DNA of 33,126 bases from Bacteroidaceae bacterium (GCA_017442185.1 JAFSAT010000006.1:1-33126), one strand, 5' to 3'; positions 21,876 through 31,361 are shown, counted from the stretch's first letter. Program-made: numbers and translations. Notes: generated by a model from the letters alone, not told the origin.

Positions 21876-23342
21876 TCATCTGATTAATACTTTTTTTCCG
21901 TTAATAATATAAATCCCCTTTGTAGGTGTAACATCGCTGCGCCTGCCATCGAGCAAATATATGCCCGAAACATTGGTGGGCGAATCGGCTGCAATATCGG
22001 CGATAGAGGTGGTGCCATTGCCATGTTGCACTCTGAACGATACCTCATTCCGGGCTGAGGCGGGAATCTCGATGTATGCACGCATAGGAGGTACAGTGCC
22101 GTTGTTGCCGACAAGAACAAAACTGCCGTCGGCAGCGTCGTAAACATAGTAATTCCGGGCTGCGGTTGAATTTAAATTCATCTTGGAAAATGTTCCGCGC
22201 ATAGTGACTGCACCGGCCGATACATCATTCATTGTCGCCGAAGACTCTATTTTTGCAACCGACACACTCTCAAATGGGCGCATATCGGTCGGACACTTAA
22301 TAAGATAGGGGCGATTGGGTTGCATGCTGTTTGCTTTGCTGAAGCAGATTGTGGCATTTGCTTCGTCAAACGAGCTGAGTTCCTCTATTATCACTCCTGC
22401 ACTCTCAAGTTCGGCTACTTTCTCGGGCGACACTGCAAAAGGCAGGCACACGGTTGAGAATAAACCGCCCTTGAACATGCGGTCGAATGAGGCCGAAGCG
22501 CAATTCACACTTTTGCTTGCGTAAAAGTCTCCTTGGTCATCGTAGAGCGAAAGAGCGTCACATGTATATTCCCCGTCGCACTCAACTACATTTCCGCCTG
22601 AAATCTGCATAGATGCCGATGTGCCGCTTTTAACATAGCAAAGAGCATTTTTGTTGGGTAGTACCAATTCGCAACCAAGCTCATCTGCACCGCAAAGGCT
22701 TAATTCGGCAAATACATCGTTTGCTGAAAGCTCATCGGCAATGTTGTCGACCACCCACGAGGGAATGTACCCCGTCAGCATATCCGGTGCCAGCGATTTT
22801 TCGGTGGCAAACGGCGATGCTCCAACCACACAATAGGACGAGGCGTCGGCCGGCTTTATGTCGCTGTTTCCATCAATTGTCAGCACCGTCCCACGTACAT
22901 ATATGGGGTGAATACCCTCGGACATATTTTCATCCGTCAGATAATAGGCACGCAGCACCTCGCCACTGTAACCCTCGATGCGGTCGGCTTCGGTGGTGAT
23001 TACAACTACACGCCACCAGCCGTCGTCCTGCAAGCGATAATTTACAATATGCTTGAAGTTTTTGACTCCTCCACGACCAATCGTATGCGGACAGCGGTCG
23101 CCAAATTCAAAGGGGTTTAGTCCGCCTGTATCGTCGAGTGTCATTCCCTCGGGCAGAAGTATCTCAAACTGGAAGGCCCAGATATCGGCCGAAGCATTGT
23201 TCATGTTGATGCTGAACGAGCATCCGTCGGCAGATGTTGCACCCCGTTGAGCCTCGAAAGGCACCACCTGCAACACATCTTCGGCGTGCATGGTAAGCAA
23301 TGCGAATTGTGCAAGGAATATAAGAATTATCTTTTTATTCAT
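21876..23342 (-). CDS. Secreted cohesin-like-domain protein with C-terminal sorting-type tail
   Basis: 488 aa with a signal peptide (MNKKIILIFLAQFALLTMHA). Residues about 21-175 look like a cohesin/carbohydrate-binding-type beta-sandwich: VVPFEAQRGATSADGCSFSINMNN, then WAFQFEILLPEGMTLDD and GIHPIYVRGTVLTIDG. The middle (about 270-440) is a further beta-rich region containing GLFSTVCLPFAVSPEK and PYLIKCP, common in Bacteroidales surface proteins. The end, GIYIINGKKVLIR, resembles the conserved tail of proteins exported by the type IX system. It follows the dockerin gene, from which it is separated by a 105-bp repeat, and precedes the 49-aa gene. The ligand is unknown. Confidence 0.82.
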   Translation of the reverse strand: MNKKIILIFLAQFALLTMHAEDVLQVVPFEAQRGATSADGCSFSINMNNASADIWAFQFEILLPEGMTLDDTGGLNPFEFGDRCPHTIGRGGVKNFKHIVNYRLQDDGWWRVVVITTEADRIEGYSGEVLRAYYLTDENMSEGIHPIYVRGTVLTIDGNSDIKPADASSYCVVGASPFATEKSLAPDMLTGYIPSWVVDNIADELSANDVFAELSLCGADELGCELVLPNKNALCYVKSGTSASMQISGGNVVECDGEYTCDALSLYDDQGDFYASKSVNCASASFDRMFKGGLFSTVCLPFAVSPEKVAELESAGVIIEELSSFDEANATICFSKANSMQPNRPYLIKCPTDMRPFESVSVAKIESSATMNDVSAGAVTMRGTFSKMNLNSTAARNYYVYDAADGSFVLVGNNGTVPPMRAYIEIPASARNEVSFRVQHGNGTTSIADIAADSPTNVSGIYLLDGRRSDVTPTKGIYIINGKKVLIR

Positions 23343-23362
23343 AATATTAAACAGTTTTTAAT

Positions 23363-23473
23363 TTAGAAGCTGTTTAAATTTATATCGCTAAATTTTTGAA
23401 TATAAAAAATGGCGAAACAAACAATACAGTTTCTCTTAAGAAAATATTTTTTGGAAATTTGAACAGCTTCTTA
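23363..23473. mobile_element. 105-bp MITE-like element with 16-bp terminal inverted repeats
   Basis: The left end GAAGCTGTTTAAATTT (23366-23381) and the right end AAATTTGAACAGCTTC (23455-23470) are inverted repeats with 15 of 16 matches. TTA flanks both ends (23363-23365 and 23471-23473), consistent with a 3-bp target duplication. The right TTA is also the stop codon of the dockerin gene read leftward. The interior is AT-rich and non-coding. A parent insertion sequence is not visible in the window. Confidence 0.65.
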
Positions 23474-24946
23474 CTCATCAAGAACAATTTCCACAATACC
23501 CATTGCATCGGTGACGTTGAAAATATCATCATCGTTCATGTCCGACACCTCCTCGATGAACACTTCGGTCTTATCCTTGAGCACATGAGTGACAAGGTTC
23601 ATCACATCGGTCACATTTACCACATTGTCGCCGTTTGTGTCTCCACGTTTGTATATTGCGATGCGACCGTTGCGTGTGGAGACAGCGAGTGTGTTACCAT
23701 CGTTCTCCACAACCGACACTTGATTTATTTTAGTGCGTTCCGAGAGTCCTGTTTCATAGTCCTCGGGGACAGATACCTTGAAGCGCAGAAGTTCGGTGTT
23801 TCCGGCCGGCATTTTGCCGCCAATGAGTGAGAATTGGTAGCAAGTGTCGTCCTCCGCTGTGCAAGATACAGTGTAGCCCTTGGCTCGGTCGTTTATGTAA
23901 ACCTCGTCAAGGTCGGGCACAAGGTCGGGTGGGAATGTCAGTTGGAAACTCATGTCACACAGCGTGTCGAGGCTGGTCAGATAGAAGGGTACCTCAAGCG
24001 TGTCGCCGGGTTTGCCGATTACAGTCATCATATAAAAGGCATATTTGTTATTCTCGGGCATTTGCGGTTCGCTCGGATTATAGGGGTCAAATTTAAAGTG
24101 AGCCACAAAGTGAATGTTACTCTTCTGCATTGTATAGGAGAATTGTGACAGCGAGGTGTAGAGTGTATCGGCTACATACCAACCAAGGAATCGGTAGCCC
24201 TCGTTGGCAGTGGCCTTTATTGTGCAACTTGTTCCCTCCAAAAGACGTGTGGCTGTGGACGAGACGCTGCCCCCATCCTCGGCTACGCTAACCTTTACAT
24301 TGTGTCGCAGAATGGGGTCGGTGGGTTCCGAGGGGTTCGACGGGTTAAATACAATTTTGAAATGTGCCGTCAGCGTTTCGTTGGCTGCAGTGGTGGTGTA
24401 GCTGAACGAACGGCTCGTTGACACAGTGTCGCCTGCCGAATTTGTCCAGCAGTCGATGACATAATCTGTTTCGCACGACGCGCTGATGTTCACTTTTTGT
24501 CCGGCTTGATATTTTCCGCCACCGCTCACGCTGCCGCCTTTTCCGGCGGCAAGCGTAAGACGAAAATATTGTATTGAAGATGGCTCTTGCGGCTCAGAGG
24601 GACTGCTTGGATTGAAGAAAATCTTAAAATGCGCTGTCAACGTTTCGTCGCCTTCGCCCTTTTTGAAATTGAACGACCCGGCCGACGATACGGTGTTGCC
24701 CTCCTCGTCGGTCCATTTTTCAAACACATAGCCCGCGGCAGGCGACACACGCACTCCTACGCTTGTTTCGGGTGCATAGCGTCCGCTGCCATACACAGTT
24801 CCACCCTCGGCAGGCATGGCCTTAAGTGTCAGCTTGCGCGGCGCGACACCCGGCTCTGCCGGATTTGTGGGGTTAAAATCCTGTCCCCACGCTGCAATGC
24901 CGCACAGCAGCATTGCAAGCAGGGTCAAATATCTTATTCTTTTCAT
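23471..24946 (-). CDS. Secreted protein: three InlB-type repeats, cohesin-like domain, dockerin
   Basis: 491 aa with a signal peptide (MKRIRYLTLLAMLLCGIAAWGQ). Three beta-repeat units of the divergent InlB-B type (about 37-109, 127-200, 214-285) share GG-V-G-G, G-Y-F-W, and a closing ETLTAHFK or NIHFVAHFK. Each unit is preceded or followed by a proline linker of the form FNPxNPxEP (four copies). Then a cohesin-like sandwich (about 300-430) and a type I dockerin (about 434-491) with two calcium loops, GDTNGDNVVNVTDVMNLV and DMNDDDIFNVTDAMGIV. It lies 13 bases after the BspA-like gene and so is its likely co-transcript. Surface or extracellular assembly is inferred. Its stop codon abuts the MITE-like repeat. 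Confidence 0.87.
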   Translation of the reverse strand: MKRIRYLTLLAMLLCGIAAWGQDFNPTNPAEPGVAPRKLTLKAMPAEGGTVYGSGRYAPETSVGVRVSPAAGYVFEKWTDEEGNTVSSAGSFNFKKGEGDETLTAHFKIFFNPSSPSEPQEPSSIQYFRLTLAAGKGGSVSGGGKYQAGQKVNISASCETDYVIDCWTNSAGDTVSTSRSFSYTTTAANETLTAHFKIVFNPSNPSEPTDPILRHNVKVSVAEDGGSVSSTATRLLEGTSCTIKATANEGYRFLGWYVADTLYTSLSQFSYTMQKSNIHFVAHFKFDPYNPSEPQMPENNKYAFYMMTVIGKPGDTLEVPFYLTSLDTLCDMSFQLTFPPDLVPDLDEVYINDRAKGYTVSCTAEDDTCYQFSLIGGKMPAGNTELLRFKVSVPEDYETGLSERTKINQVSVVENDGNTLAVSTRNGRIAIYKRGDTNGDNVVNVTDVMNLVTHVLKDKTEVFIEEVSDMNDDDIFNVTDAMGIVEIVLDE

Positions 24947-24959
24947 GATACGGCGGTTT

Positions 24960-27900
24960 TTATTTTACAACAACCTTTGTTGCTCCGGCTGTTGTGCGTA
25001 CAATGTATGTGCCGGCAGACAAATTGACAGCTCCTTCTCCGTTAAATGTGGCTACGGTGCGTCCATCGGTGGCTATAATGCTTATTGTACCCTTGGCACC
25101 GCTCACCTGTATGCGTCCGCCCTCGGTGTCGACGGTGATGCCCATGCTCTCAAGTTCGGCAACGGATGTTGTCTCGGGGGCTTTGGTAATACCAAGCACA
25201 AAGCGGTTTGTGTATGTTCCGGCATCGGCAGTGAAGGTGTAGTCTCCGTCTGCAAAATTGTGTGTTACGCCGGTCTCTTTGTCAAAGAGCACAACCTCGC
25301 GTGCATTGCTACGTTGCTGCTTGAATGTGTATGTGCCATCTTGCGCTACGATTATACCAAGCAACACATTGCCACCGTTGTAGGGGCGCTCGTTTATAGC
25401 ATATTCGGTGCCGTCGCCGCCAATCGTGTAAAGCTGCGGGCAATCGCCCTCGGTGGCAAAGAATTTGCTTGCGTCGCATGTTGTCTCGTACTCTTCAGAT
25501 GCCGATTCGTTGAATACCACACGTGTACGGTCGTCGCTCTTGCCGTTACTCAATAAGATATCCACAAGCTGACGGTTGCTTGCTGCGCTTGCCACATTGT
25601 GTGGGCGTATGCTCTGCTGATTCTCTATGACACTTGTTGTTTGGCGACCCGTTTCGGGGAACGAAATGGAATTTATATTCTCGGGACACTGAACAAAGAA
25701 GGCCTCATTGGGTGCAATGGCATAGTCGTCGTCGATTATCGAATAGGCATTGTACTTTTTGTTGTATACATCGTATGTGGTGATGGGTGCGATAAAATTC
25801 AGAGTGTGTATATTGTAATAGCATTGCCAGGGGTTGCCCACAAGATTCCATCCGCGGTTGGATGCTTTTTCACTTGCGTTCTCGTCGAGAGCTTTTACAA
25901 ATTCTTCGTTTGAGACTACATTTTGTTTGCTCTCATTCTCGAGTGCAGTGAATTTCAGGTAACAACTTGCGTTTGCTTGCACTATAAAGCCTGTTCCTGC
26001 TGTTATAATGGCATCCTCGGCATAGTTTTTCCAGTTGCCCGATGCTCCGTTGGCGGCACGTGTGGCACCGTCGTAATAACGGAACACAAATTTAGTTCCC
26101 TCGACACTTGGAGTAACATCGCTTATCTTGAAGTCGAAAGGCAGCGACACAAAATACCAATACTTGCCTGTAACGTAATACTCATGTGTATATCTGCCGA
26201 GGATTTTGGTGGCGTCGTTGTTCACAAGTATGCGGGCGTATGCGTCGCTGCTTGTGCCATTATAGTAGTTGTACGACACAGTGTGCAGTGTGTCTATCAG
26301 CTGTGCGGCATCGCCGTTAAGTTTTATGGAACCGCCGCTCTTGATGGTTAGGTTGGGCTTTCCGTCGAAGCGTTCGCGAGCGTTCATCACAAGGTTACTG
26401 TTAAGTACCCAATCTTTTATATCGCCTGTGTTGAAACCCTCTATCTTATAGTTGTACCAATATTCGTCCAATTTATATGAGTTTACAAGGAAAGAGGGAA
26501 CCTTAATAACCACATCGGATGGGCAACCGCTAAGGAAGTGGGATTTATAGTTACCGCCAACCACTGTGGGCGACCTGAACACAAGTGTCTTTAGGTTGCT
26601 GCAATCCTCTATTTGACTATAATAATAATTTGCAGAATAGAAGTCGGTTGGGAATTCGGCGTAAACAAGGCTGTCGCAATATTTAAACGCTCCACTTTTA
26701 TTAGTACTATTAGTACCTTCAACAGAGCACCCGGCAGGAATTATCAGTGAGTCTATTGTGCAAGAATTAAATGCTCCTGCTGAAATTGTTTTCAAGGTCT
26801 TAGGGAAGCGTGTATTTTTGTTATCAAACCCTCCAAAAGCAAAATCTCCTATGTATTCTAAATTCTTTGGTATTGGAATATTCAGTTCCCAACACCTTCG
26901 GAACGCATTCGAATTAATTCTAGTAAGTTTATCTGGCAATGATATGTATGTCATATTGTAGCAGTAACAGAAACAATATTGAGGCACAGAGGTTAAATTG
27001 TTGGGGTAGTGTGCATTTTTTAGCTGAGTACATTCGTAAAATGCGTAGGTTCCTATGCTTGTCATATTATCGGGCAGGATGGCTTCGCTTATCATGGAAT
27101 TGTAAAACGCCTTCTCTCCAATAGTCTTGAGCGATGCAGGAAATGTTACTTTATCAATGTATGATTGGTAAAAAGCACTGTTTCCTATGCTCTCCAATGT
27201 GTTTGGTAAAACTATTTCGTGTAAATAGCGCCAATCGCCGCTATTGTTATCAAACTGATTGGCAGGGATTGATGTTACCTCGGCTTCGCTAAGGTCAATG
27301 GAGTAGAGATTCACCATCATGGATATTTTTGCCCAATCATCTGCGTTCATCTTACCCTTAATCTTTATGCGGCGCACATCTTTTATGTGGTCTACATTAT
27401 AAAGAACCTCGGTGCCAAGGCTGCCCGGCTCTAAAAGGCTCACTTCAAAATAGGGTGTCTTTTCAATGCCGATGTCGCGGATTCTAAACCTAGAAGAATT
27501 TTCAGCATAATTATTAAAAAATCTCCACTCTATTACATGTGTGCCCGGTGCAAGTTTGTCGAAAAAACGGCTGTATTTATAACCGCTTTCATATTCAAGC
27601 ATGTTTCTGGATAACTTATGCACCAATGTGCCGTCGATATATACCTCTGCTTCTGCTCCGCGACTGTCGTACAGCATATAAGAGAGTGTGGCATTCTCGT
27701 CGTTCTTTACAATGGCTTTAAGAGTGTATGTTTCTAATGGAGTAGGCTCATCAATATATAGATAATCGTCATAATAATAGCTGCCATCATTGAATTTCCA
27801 ATTCTTCTCGCTGTCATTTGTGAAGAATATCGGGTAGTCGCTCCAACTGCGAGCTACATATTTAGATGAGAGCAGCAATCCGCCCTCAATGTTGTCGGCA

Positions 27901-28547
27901 GCTTCGTTCAGCAGTTCTGTGCTGCTTGCAGGGTCGTTATATACCTTTTCAAAATTATCAACAATGTAGAAATATGAGTCTGTTATTGTAAGCAGCGCAT
28001 CATATAGACGTCTCTTTGCAATGTAATATTCTGCAGCCTCTTTCTCTATGAATTTCCATGTTATGTTACCCTCTGTAAGGTTGGGCACAATGCGGTCGTC
28101 TGCAGCATCGCCGGGGTAGCCCACAAATTGATTCTCTTTATAATAGCTTGTATTTGCCGGGGCACGCTGTATGGTGTAACCATCGGCAGTGCCGGCAATA
28201 GTGAAGTAACATTCTCTGTTTACCGATGATCGGCTGAACATAGCTGATGATTGAGCATAGATATAATACTTATTATTGCTGAACTGCAATGTATATGAGC
28301 CGTCGCTCATGGCACTTACGTCTACTGCCACAACCTTGGCATATTTTCCCACTCCGGGATAGGATGTGCTTACAGTACTGCGTGTTAAAAACTTCTCGGC
28401 ACCTACGTTGTAAAGATAATAGGTCTTTCCACTCTCTACCGAGGAGGCCTTGGGGAATGTGGGCGCAGTGCGCTCGGCTGCCCACACGTTTGTGAACAGG
28501 AAAAGGCTTGCCACTAACATAGCAAGACTGAATTTGATTTTACTCAT
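24960..28547 (-). CDS. Secreted BspA-like leucine-rich repeat protein
   Basis: 1195 aa using the ATG at 28547, which gives a signal peptide (MSKIKFSLAMLVASLFLFTNVWA); an earlier ATG would add 18 residues and weaken it. Residues about 38-170 hold a GKTYYLYN-type domain common in Bacteroidales surface proteins. Residues about 407-682 are LRR_5/BspA repeats, with recurring LP--L--IG--AF---- units (for example LPNTLESIGNSAFYQ, LPDNMTSIGTYAFYE). The C-terminal ~75 residues end IVRTTAGATKVVVK, after GTISIIATDGRTVATF and NLSAGTY, resembling a type IX secretion sorting domain. BspA proteins bind fibronectin, fibrinogen or other cells in known cases; the ligand here is unknown. First gene of a secreted-protein operon. 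Confidence 0.88.
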   Translation of the reverse strand: MSKIKFSLAMLVASLFLFTNVWAAERTAPTFPKASSVESGKTYYLYNVGAEKFLTRSTVSTSYPGVGKYAKVVAVDVSAMSDGSYTLQFSNNKYYIYAQSSAMFSRSSVNRECYFTIAGTADGYTIQRAPANTSYYKENQFVGYPGDAADDRIVPNLTEGNITWKFIEKEAAEYYIAKRRLYDALLTITDSYFYIVDNFEKVYNDPASSTELLNEAADNIEGGLLLSSKYVARSWSDYPIFFTNDSEKNWKFNDGSYYYDDYLYIDEPTPLETYTLKAIVKNDENATLSYMLYDSRGAEAEVYIDGTLVHKLSRNMLEYESGYKYSRFFDKLAPGTHVIEWRFFNNYAENSSRFRIRDIGIEKTPYFEVSLLEPGSLGTEVLYNVDHIKDVRRIKIKGKMNADDWAKISMMVNLYSIDLSEAEVTSIPANQFDNNSGDWRYLHEIVLPNTLESIGNSAFYQSYIDKVTFPASLKTIGEKAFYNSMISEAILPDNMTSIGTYAFYECTQLKNAHYPNNLTSVPQYCFCYCYNMTYISLPDKLTRINSNAFRRCWELNIPIPKNLEYIGDFAFGGFDNKNTRFPKTLKTISAGAFNSCTIDSLIIPAGCSVEGTNSTNKSGAFKYCDSLVYAEFPTDFYSANYYYSQIEDCSNLKTLVFRSPTVVGGNYKSHFLSGCPSDVVIKVPSFLVNSYKLDEYWYNYKIEGFNTGDIKDWVLNSNLVMNARERFDGKPNLTIKSGGSIKLNGDAAQLIDTLHTVSYNYYNGTSSDAYARILVNNDATKILGRYTHEYYVTGKYWYFVSLPFDFKISDVTPSVEGTKFVFRYYDGATRAANGASGNWKNYAEDAIITAGTGFIVQANASCYLKFTALENESKQNVVSNEEFVKALDENASEKASNRGWNLVGNPWQCYYNIHTLNFIAPITTYDVYNKKYNAYSIIDDDYAIAPNEAFFVQCPENINSISFPETGRQTTSVIENQQSIRPHNVASAASNRQLVDILLSNGKSDDRTRVVFNESASEEYETTCDASKFFATEGDCPQLYTIGGDGTEYAINERPYNGGNVLLGIIVAQDGTYTFKQQRSNAREVVLFDKETGVTHNFADGDYTFTADAGTYTNRFVLGITKAPETTSVAELESMGITVDTEGGRIQVSGAKGTISIIATDGRTVATFNGEGAVNLSAGTYIVRTTAGATKVVVK

Positions 28548-28996
28548 GGTTTTTGTTTTTGGGTGAAATGAAAAATGGCGGTTTAGTTGGTGAAAAAACA
28601 AGAAGGACGTAAATTGTCCGCTGTTTGCTTATCAACCAACCAGGTACCGCCAAGTAACCTTTCACCCGATAAGCATCGACAATCTACGCCCAACGTTGGA
28701 CGCAGACTCTTATCTTGCTTATTCCCGGTGATGAAATTGGCGGTTTCAGTTGGTGAGAACAAGAAGCAAAAGTCTTAATATTTCGGATAATGAACAAATG
28801 CTCAAGGAACAAAATTGTTCGCTGCTCCGAATATATATAAGTCTATATGTGTGTATTTACGTTCTTCTTAAAGAACAGGCCTCATGAGGTATGCTCTTTA
28901 ATAAAATATATGACTGTCCGGTTCGTGAAAAATATATTTTGAGGGTTAAACACTTTATAATATTATGTTATACTTTTTGCTTAAAGTGCAAAGCTA
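28548..28996 (-). promoter_or_regulatory. Repeat-rich leader region of the BspA-like gene
   Basis: The only full TAnnTTTG match reading leftward between the gene and ugd is TAGCTTTG at 28996-28989. It would give a leader of about 430 nt, though no -33 partner is clear. The leader holds two direct copies of TGGCGGTTT-(C)AGTTGGTGA...ACAAGAAG (28575-28605 and 28738-28766), and a third diverged inverted copy at 28634-28653. It also holds a nested inverted repeat: CGTAAATTGTC (28608-28618) with GACAATCTACG (28678-28688), and TGCTTATC (28626-28633) with GATAAGCA (28668-28675). Palindromes CCAACGTTGG (28690-28699) and CCTCATGAGG (28880-28889) are also present. I do not match it to a known riboswitch. 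No gene is visible. Confidence 0.5.
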
Positions 28997-29150
28997 AGCA
29001 AAAAAAATATAATTTTATGGAATGAACTGTTAAAAATCAATCTGTTTTGCTCTATTTTGCTATATTATAAATATATAATGAATTTTTTCTTAATAGAGAC
29101 TGAATAAATTCAAATATATATTCTCAGAAAAACGATTTTCGGTAAAAACA

Positions 29151-29181
29151 TTGTTCATATAACGTAAAAGAATTACTTTTG
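29151..29181 (+). promoter_or_regulatory. Bacteroidetes-type promoter of ugd
   Basis: TTG at 29151-29153 and TACTTTTG at 29174-29181 (TAnnTTTG) are separated by 20 nt, within the normal range. The leader to the ATG at 29262 would be about 75 nt and contains the palindrome TTTTATCGATAAAA. The rest of 28997-29150 is AT-rich with no feature I can name. Confidence 0.7.
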
Positions 29182-29261
29182 CATTAAGACGCACTCTCAG
29201 AAATACGACAGTGCCGATGCGTTTTTTATAAGTTTTATCGATAAAACATAAAATAAACAAA

Positions 29262-30584
29262 ATGAGGATTGCAGTAGCAGGAACAGGATATGTGGGACTT
29301 AGCATAGCGACATTGTTGGCACAGCACAACGAGGTGACGGCAGTGGACATCGTACCAGAAAAGGTTGAAATGCTTAATAGCAGAATCTCACCCATTCAGG
29401 ATGACTATATTGAGAAATATCTTGCCGAAAAGGATTTGAATCTTACTGCTACACTCGACGCGGCTGCTGCATACGGCAACGCCGACTTTGTTATCATAGC
29501 AACCCCCACTAACTACGACCCTCAAAGAAACTTTTTCGATACGTCGGCAGTAGAGGCGGTGATTGACCTTGTGCTCGACACGAACCCCGATGCTGTGATG
29601 GTGATAAAAAGTACCATCCCTGTGGGCTATTGTCGCAGTTTGTATGCAAAATATGCGCCACGCTTCGCATGCGACCACCGACTGAAAGGGAAAACCTTTA
29701 ATCTGCTCTTCTCGCCCGAATTTTTGCGCGAGAGCAAGGCGCTTTACGACAATCTCTATCCGAGCCGTATAATAGTGGGTACACCTAAACTGATAGACAA
29801 ATATCCCGAAGAGGATGAGGCTATCTTAGCCATAGCCAACCGCGAAAAATTGCAGCAAGATGCACGCACATTTGCCGCGTTGTTGCAACAAGGAGCCATA
29901 AAAAAAGATATTCCCACGCTCTACATGGGGTTGAAAGAGGCCGAGGCGGTGAAACTGTTTGCGAACACCTATCTGGCCTTGCGTGTGAGCTATTTTAACG
30001 AACTTGACACCTACGCCGAACTTAAGGGGCTTGACTCCGCAGCCATAATAAATGGGGTGGGGCTCGACCCACGCATAGGCGACCATTACAACAACCCATC
30101 GTTCGGCTACGGTGGATATTGTCTGCCCAAAGACACAAAACAGCTGCTTGCCAACTATCAGGATGTCCCACAGAATATGATGAGTGCTATTGTCGACAGC
30201 AACCGCACCCGAAAGGATTTTATTGCCGACCAGGTGCTGCACATGGCAGGGTATTACGACTACTGCAATCGCGGCAGTTATAATGCTTCGCACGAACATC
30301 CATGCACAATAGGGGTGTTCCGCCTTACCATGAAGAGCAACAGCGACAACTTCCGCCAATCATCCATACAGGGGGTTATGAAGCGTATTAAAGCAAAAGG
30401 TGCCGAAGTAATCATATACGAACCGGCATTGGATAACAACAGCACATTCTTTGGCAGCAGAGTGGTTAACGACATTGAGGAATTTAAAAAATGTTCGCAG
30501 GCTATCATTGCCAACCGATACGACACTCTGCTCGACGACGTTCAAGATAAGGTGTATACAAGGGATATATTCAGAAGAGACTGA
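29262..30584 (+). CDS. UDP-glucose 6-dehydrogenase family protein
   Basis: A cytosolic NAD-dependent enzyme that oxidises a nucleotide sugar (UDP-glucose to UDP-glucuronate, or a relative such as UDP-ManNAc) for capsule, O-antigen or exopolysaccharide. The Rossmann motif GTGYVG is at residues 7-12. [17 protein letters not shown] and [19 protein letters not shown] follow. The catalytic Cys287 is in [15 protein letters not shown]. Length is 440 aa with a natural end at DIFRRD. The substrate cannot be fixed without alignment; UDP-glucose is likeliest by overall similarity. It has its own strong promoter and stands alone here, not inside a visible capsule cluster. A phage- or plasmid-type remnant begins immediately after its stop. 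Confidence 0.93.
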   Translation: MRIAVAGTGYVGLSIATLLAQHNEVTAVDIVPEKVEMLNSRISPIQDDYIEKYLAEKDLNLTATLDAAAAYGNADFVIIATPTNYDPQRNFFDTSAVEAVIDLVLDTNPDAVMVIKSTIPVGYCRSLYAKYAPRFACDHRLKGKTFNLLFSPEFLRESKALYDNLYPSRIIVGTPKLIDKYPEEDEAILAIANREKLQQDARTFAALLQQGAIKKDIPTLYMGLKEAEAVKLFANTYLALRVSYFNELDTYAELKGLDSAAIINGVGLDPRIGDHYNNPSFGYGGYCLPKDTKQLLANYQDVPQNMMSAIVDSNRTRKDFIADQVLHMAGYYDYCNRGSYNASHEHPCTIGVFRLTMKSNSDNFRQSSIQGVMKRIKAKGAEVIIYEPALDNNSTFFGSRVVNDIEEFKKCSQAIIANRYDTLLDDVQDKVYTRDIFRRD

Positions 30585-31095
30585 GACCGTTGTTTGCGTT
30601 ACACGCCTTGACCTTGCTTGCGATGATAATAAGAACCAATCCAAACGCCTAATTCGTGCCATTCGTGAAGAGGCACTTATCCCCATAGTCAATGGCACAA
30701 AGATAACAGATAGGAATAAACTTCTTGAAGATATTCTATACATTGGCATTGGTTCTTGTCGCAGAATTAAGGAGTACAGCCTCATCGTCCAGCAGAAGAA
30801 TGGCGATTTACGCCTCTCTGCCTACAACAAGAAACGAGAAATCGAAAGCAACAGTGGTAAACAGTATATCGCTGAAGCCAATGGCAACCCCAAGCACCTT
30901 TCTCGCCTTGAAATACGTATCAATGGCGATGTGTTGAACGAATGGTTTAATCGTGAACGTATAGAGTACAACCCCTTGCTGTTCTGTAACGAGGATTTTC
31001 TGTTGCTTATGTTCCTTACCTTTTCAAGCAGGGTCTTACGCTTCCAAACAGCAAAAGGCAGACAGTCGCTCGATGTTCTTGATATTGTTGCGTAG
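30585..31095 (+). pseudogene. N-terminally truncated replication-initiator-like gene
   Basis: The frame ending at TAG 31093-31095 makes protein-like sense only after the ugd stop, starting at TVVCVTRLDLACDD. No ATG of its own is in front of this; the nearest in-frame ATG lies inside ugd. The about 170 residues contain RLDLACDD, RLSAYNKKREIESNSGKQYI and HLSRLEIRINGDVLNEWF. These resemble Rep proteins of small Bacteroidetes plasmids or ssDNA phages, which have the pattern R-D-ACD ... YNK--E ... R-E-R----. Because the N-terminus is missing, it is probably a decayed remnant of an integrated small replicon. The family call is by eye and could be wrong. Confidence 0.55.
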
Positions 31096-31210
31096 GGTAT
31101 TAGTAAACCACCCTATGAATACATATATTATTACTCTAATTTATTGATATTATTGAGGATAATCTATATAAAACCTATGTATGAAATATATAGCAATGTA
31201 TCAAACTAAA

Positions 31211-31258
31211 AATGTATCAATATAACCTAAAATATGGTCGTATTGATACATTCTTTTT
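31211..31258 (+). terminator. Terminator after the Rep-like remnant
   Basis: AATGTATCAATA (31211-31222) is perfectly complementary to TATTGATACATT (31241-31252). The stem is 12 bp with an 18-nt loop, followed by CTTTTTG. It would end the ugd/remnant transcript on the plus strand. The remaining bases of 31096-31361 are very AT-rich, with no gene or clear site. Confidence 0.6.
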
Positions 31259-31361
31259 GTGTTATTCTAATTTAAAAAGTTATAATAATATGTTTTGAAA
31301 TTGTATTCCTTTATTGTAGTATAACACTGTTTATTTCACAAAAAGACTGCTTGTGCTAATT

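Noticed and set aside
28548-28601. Upstream ATG for the BspA-like protein (adds 18 residues)
   Set aside because: The extension is His/Lys-rich and would precede a complete signal peptide that begins at 28547.
28571-28766. CRISPR array
   Set aside because: Only two direct copies of unequal sequence are present, with no regular spacers and no cas genes.
28548-28996. Known riboswitch in the BspA-like leader
   Set aside because: I could not match the conserved cores of cobalamin, TPP, SAM or THF riboswitches, so no class is claimed.
30451-30584. ATG inside ugd as the start of the Rep-like gene
   Set aside because: The first 44 codons are out-of-frame ugd sequence and read like no Rep protein; homology begins after the ugd stop.
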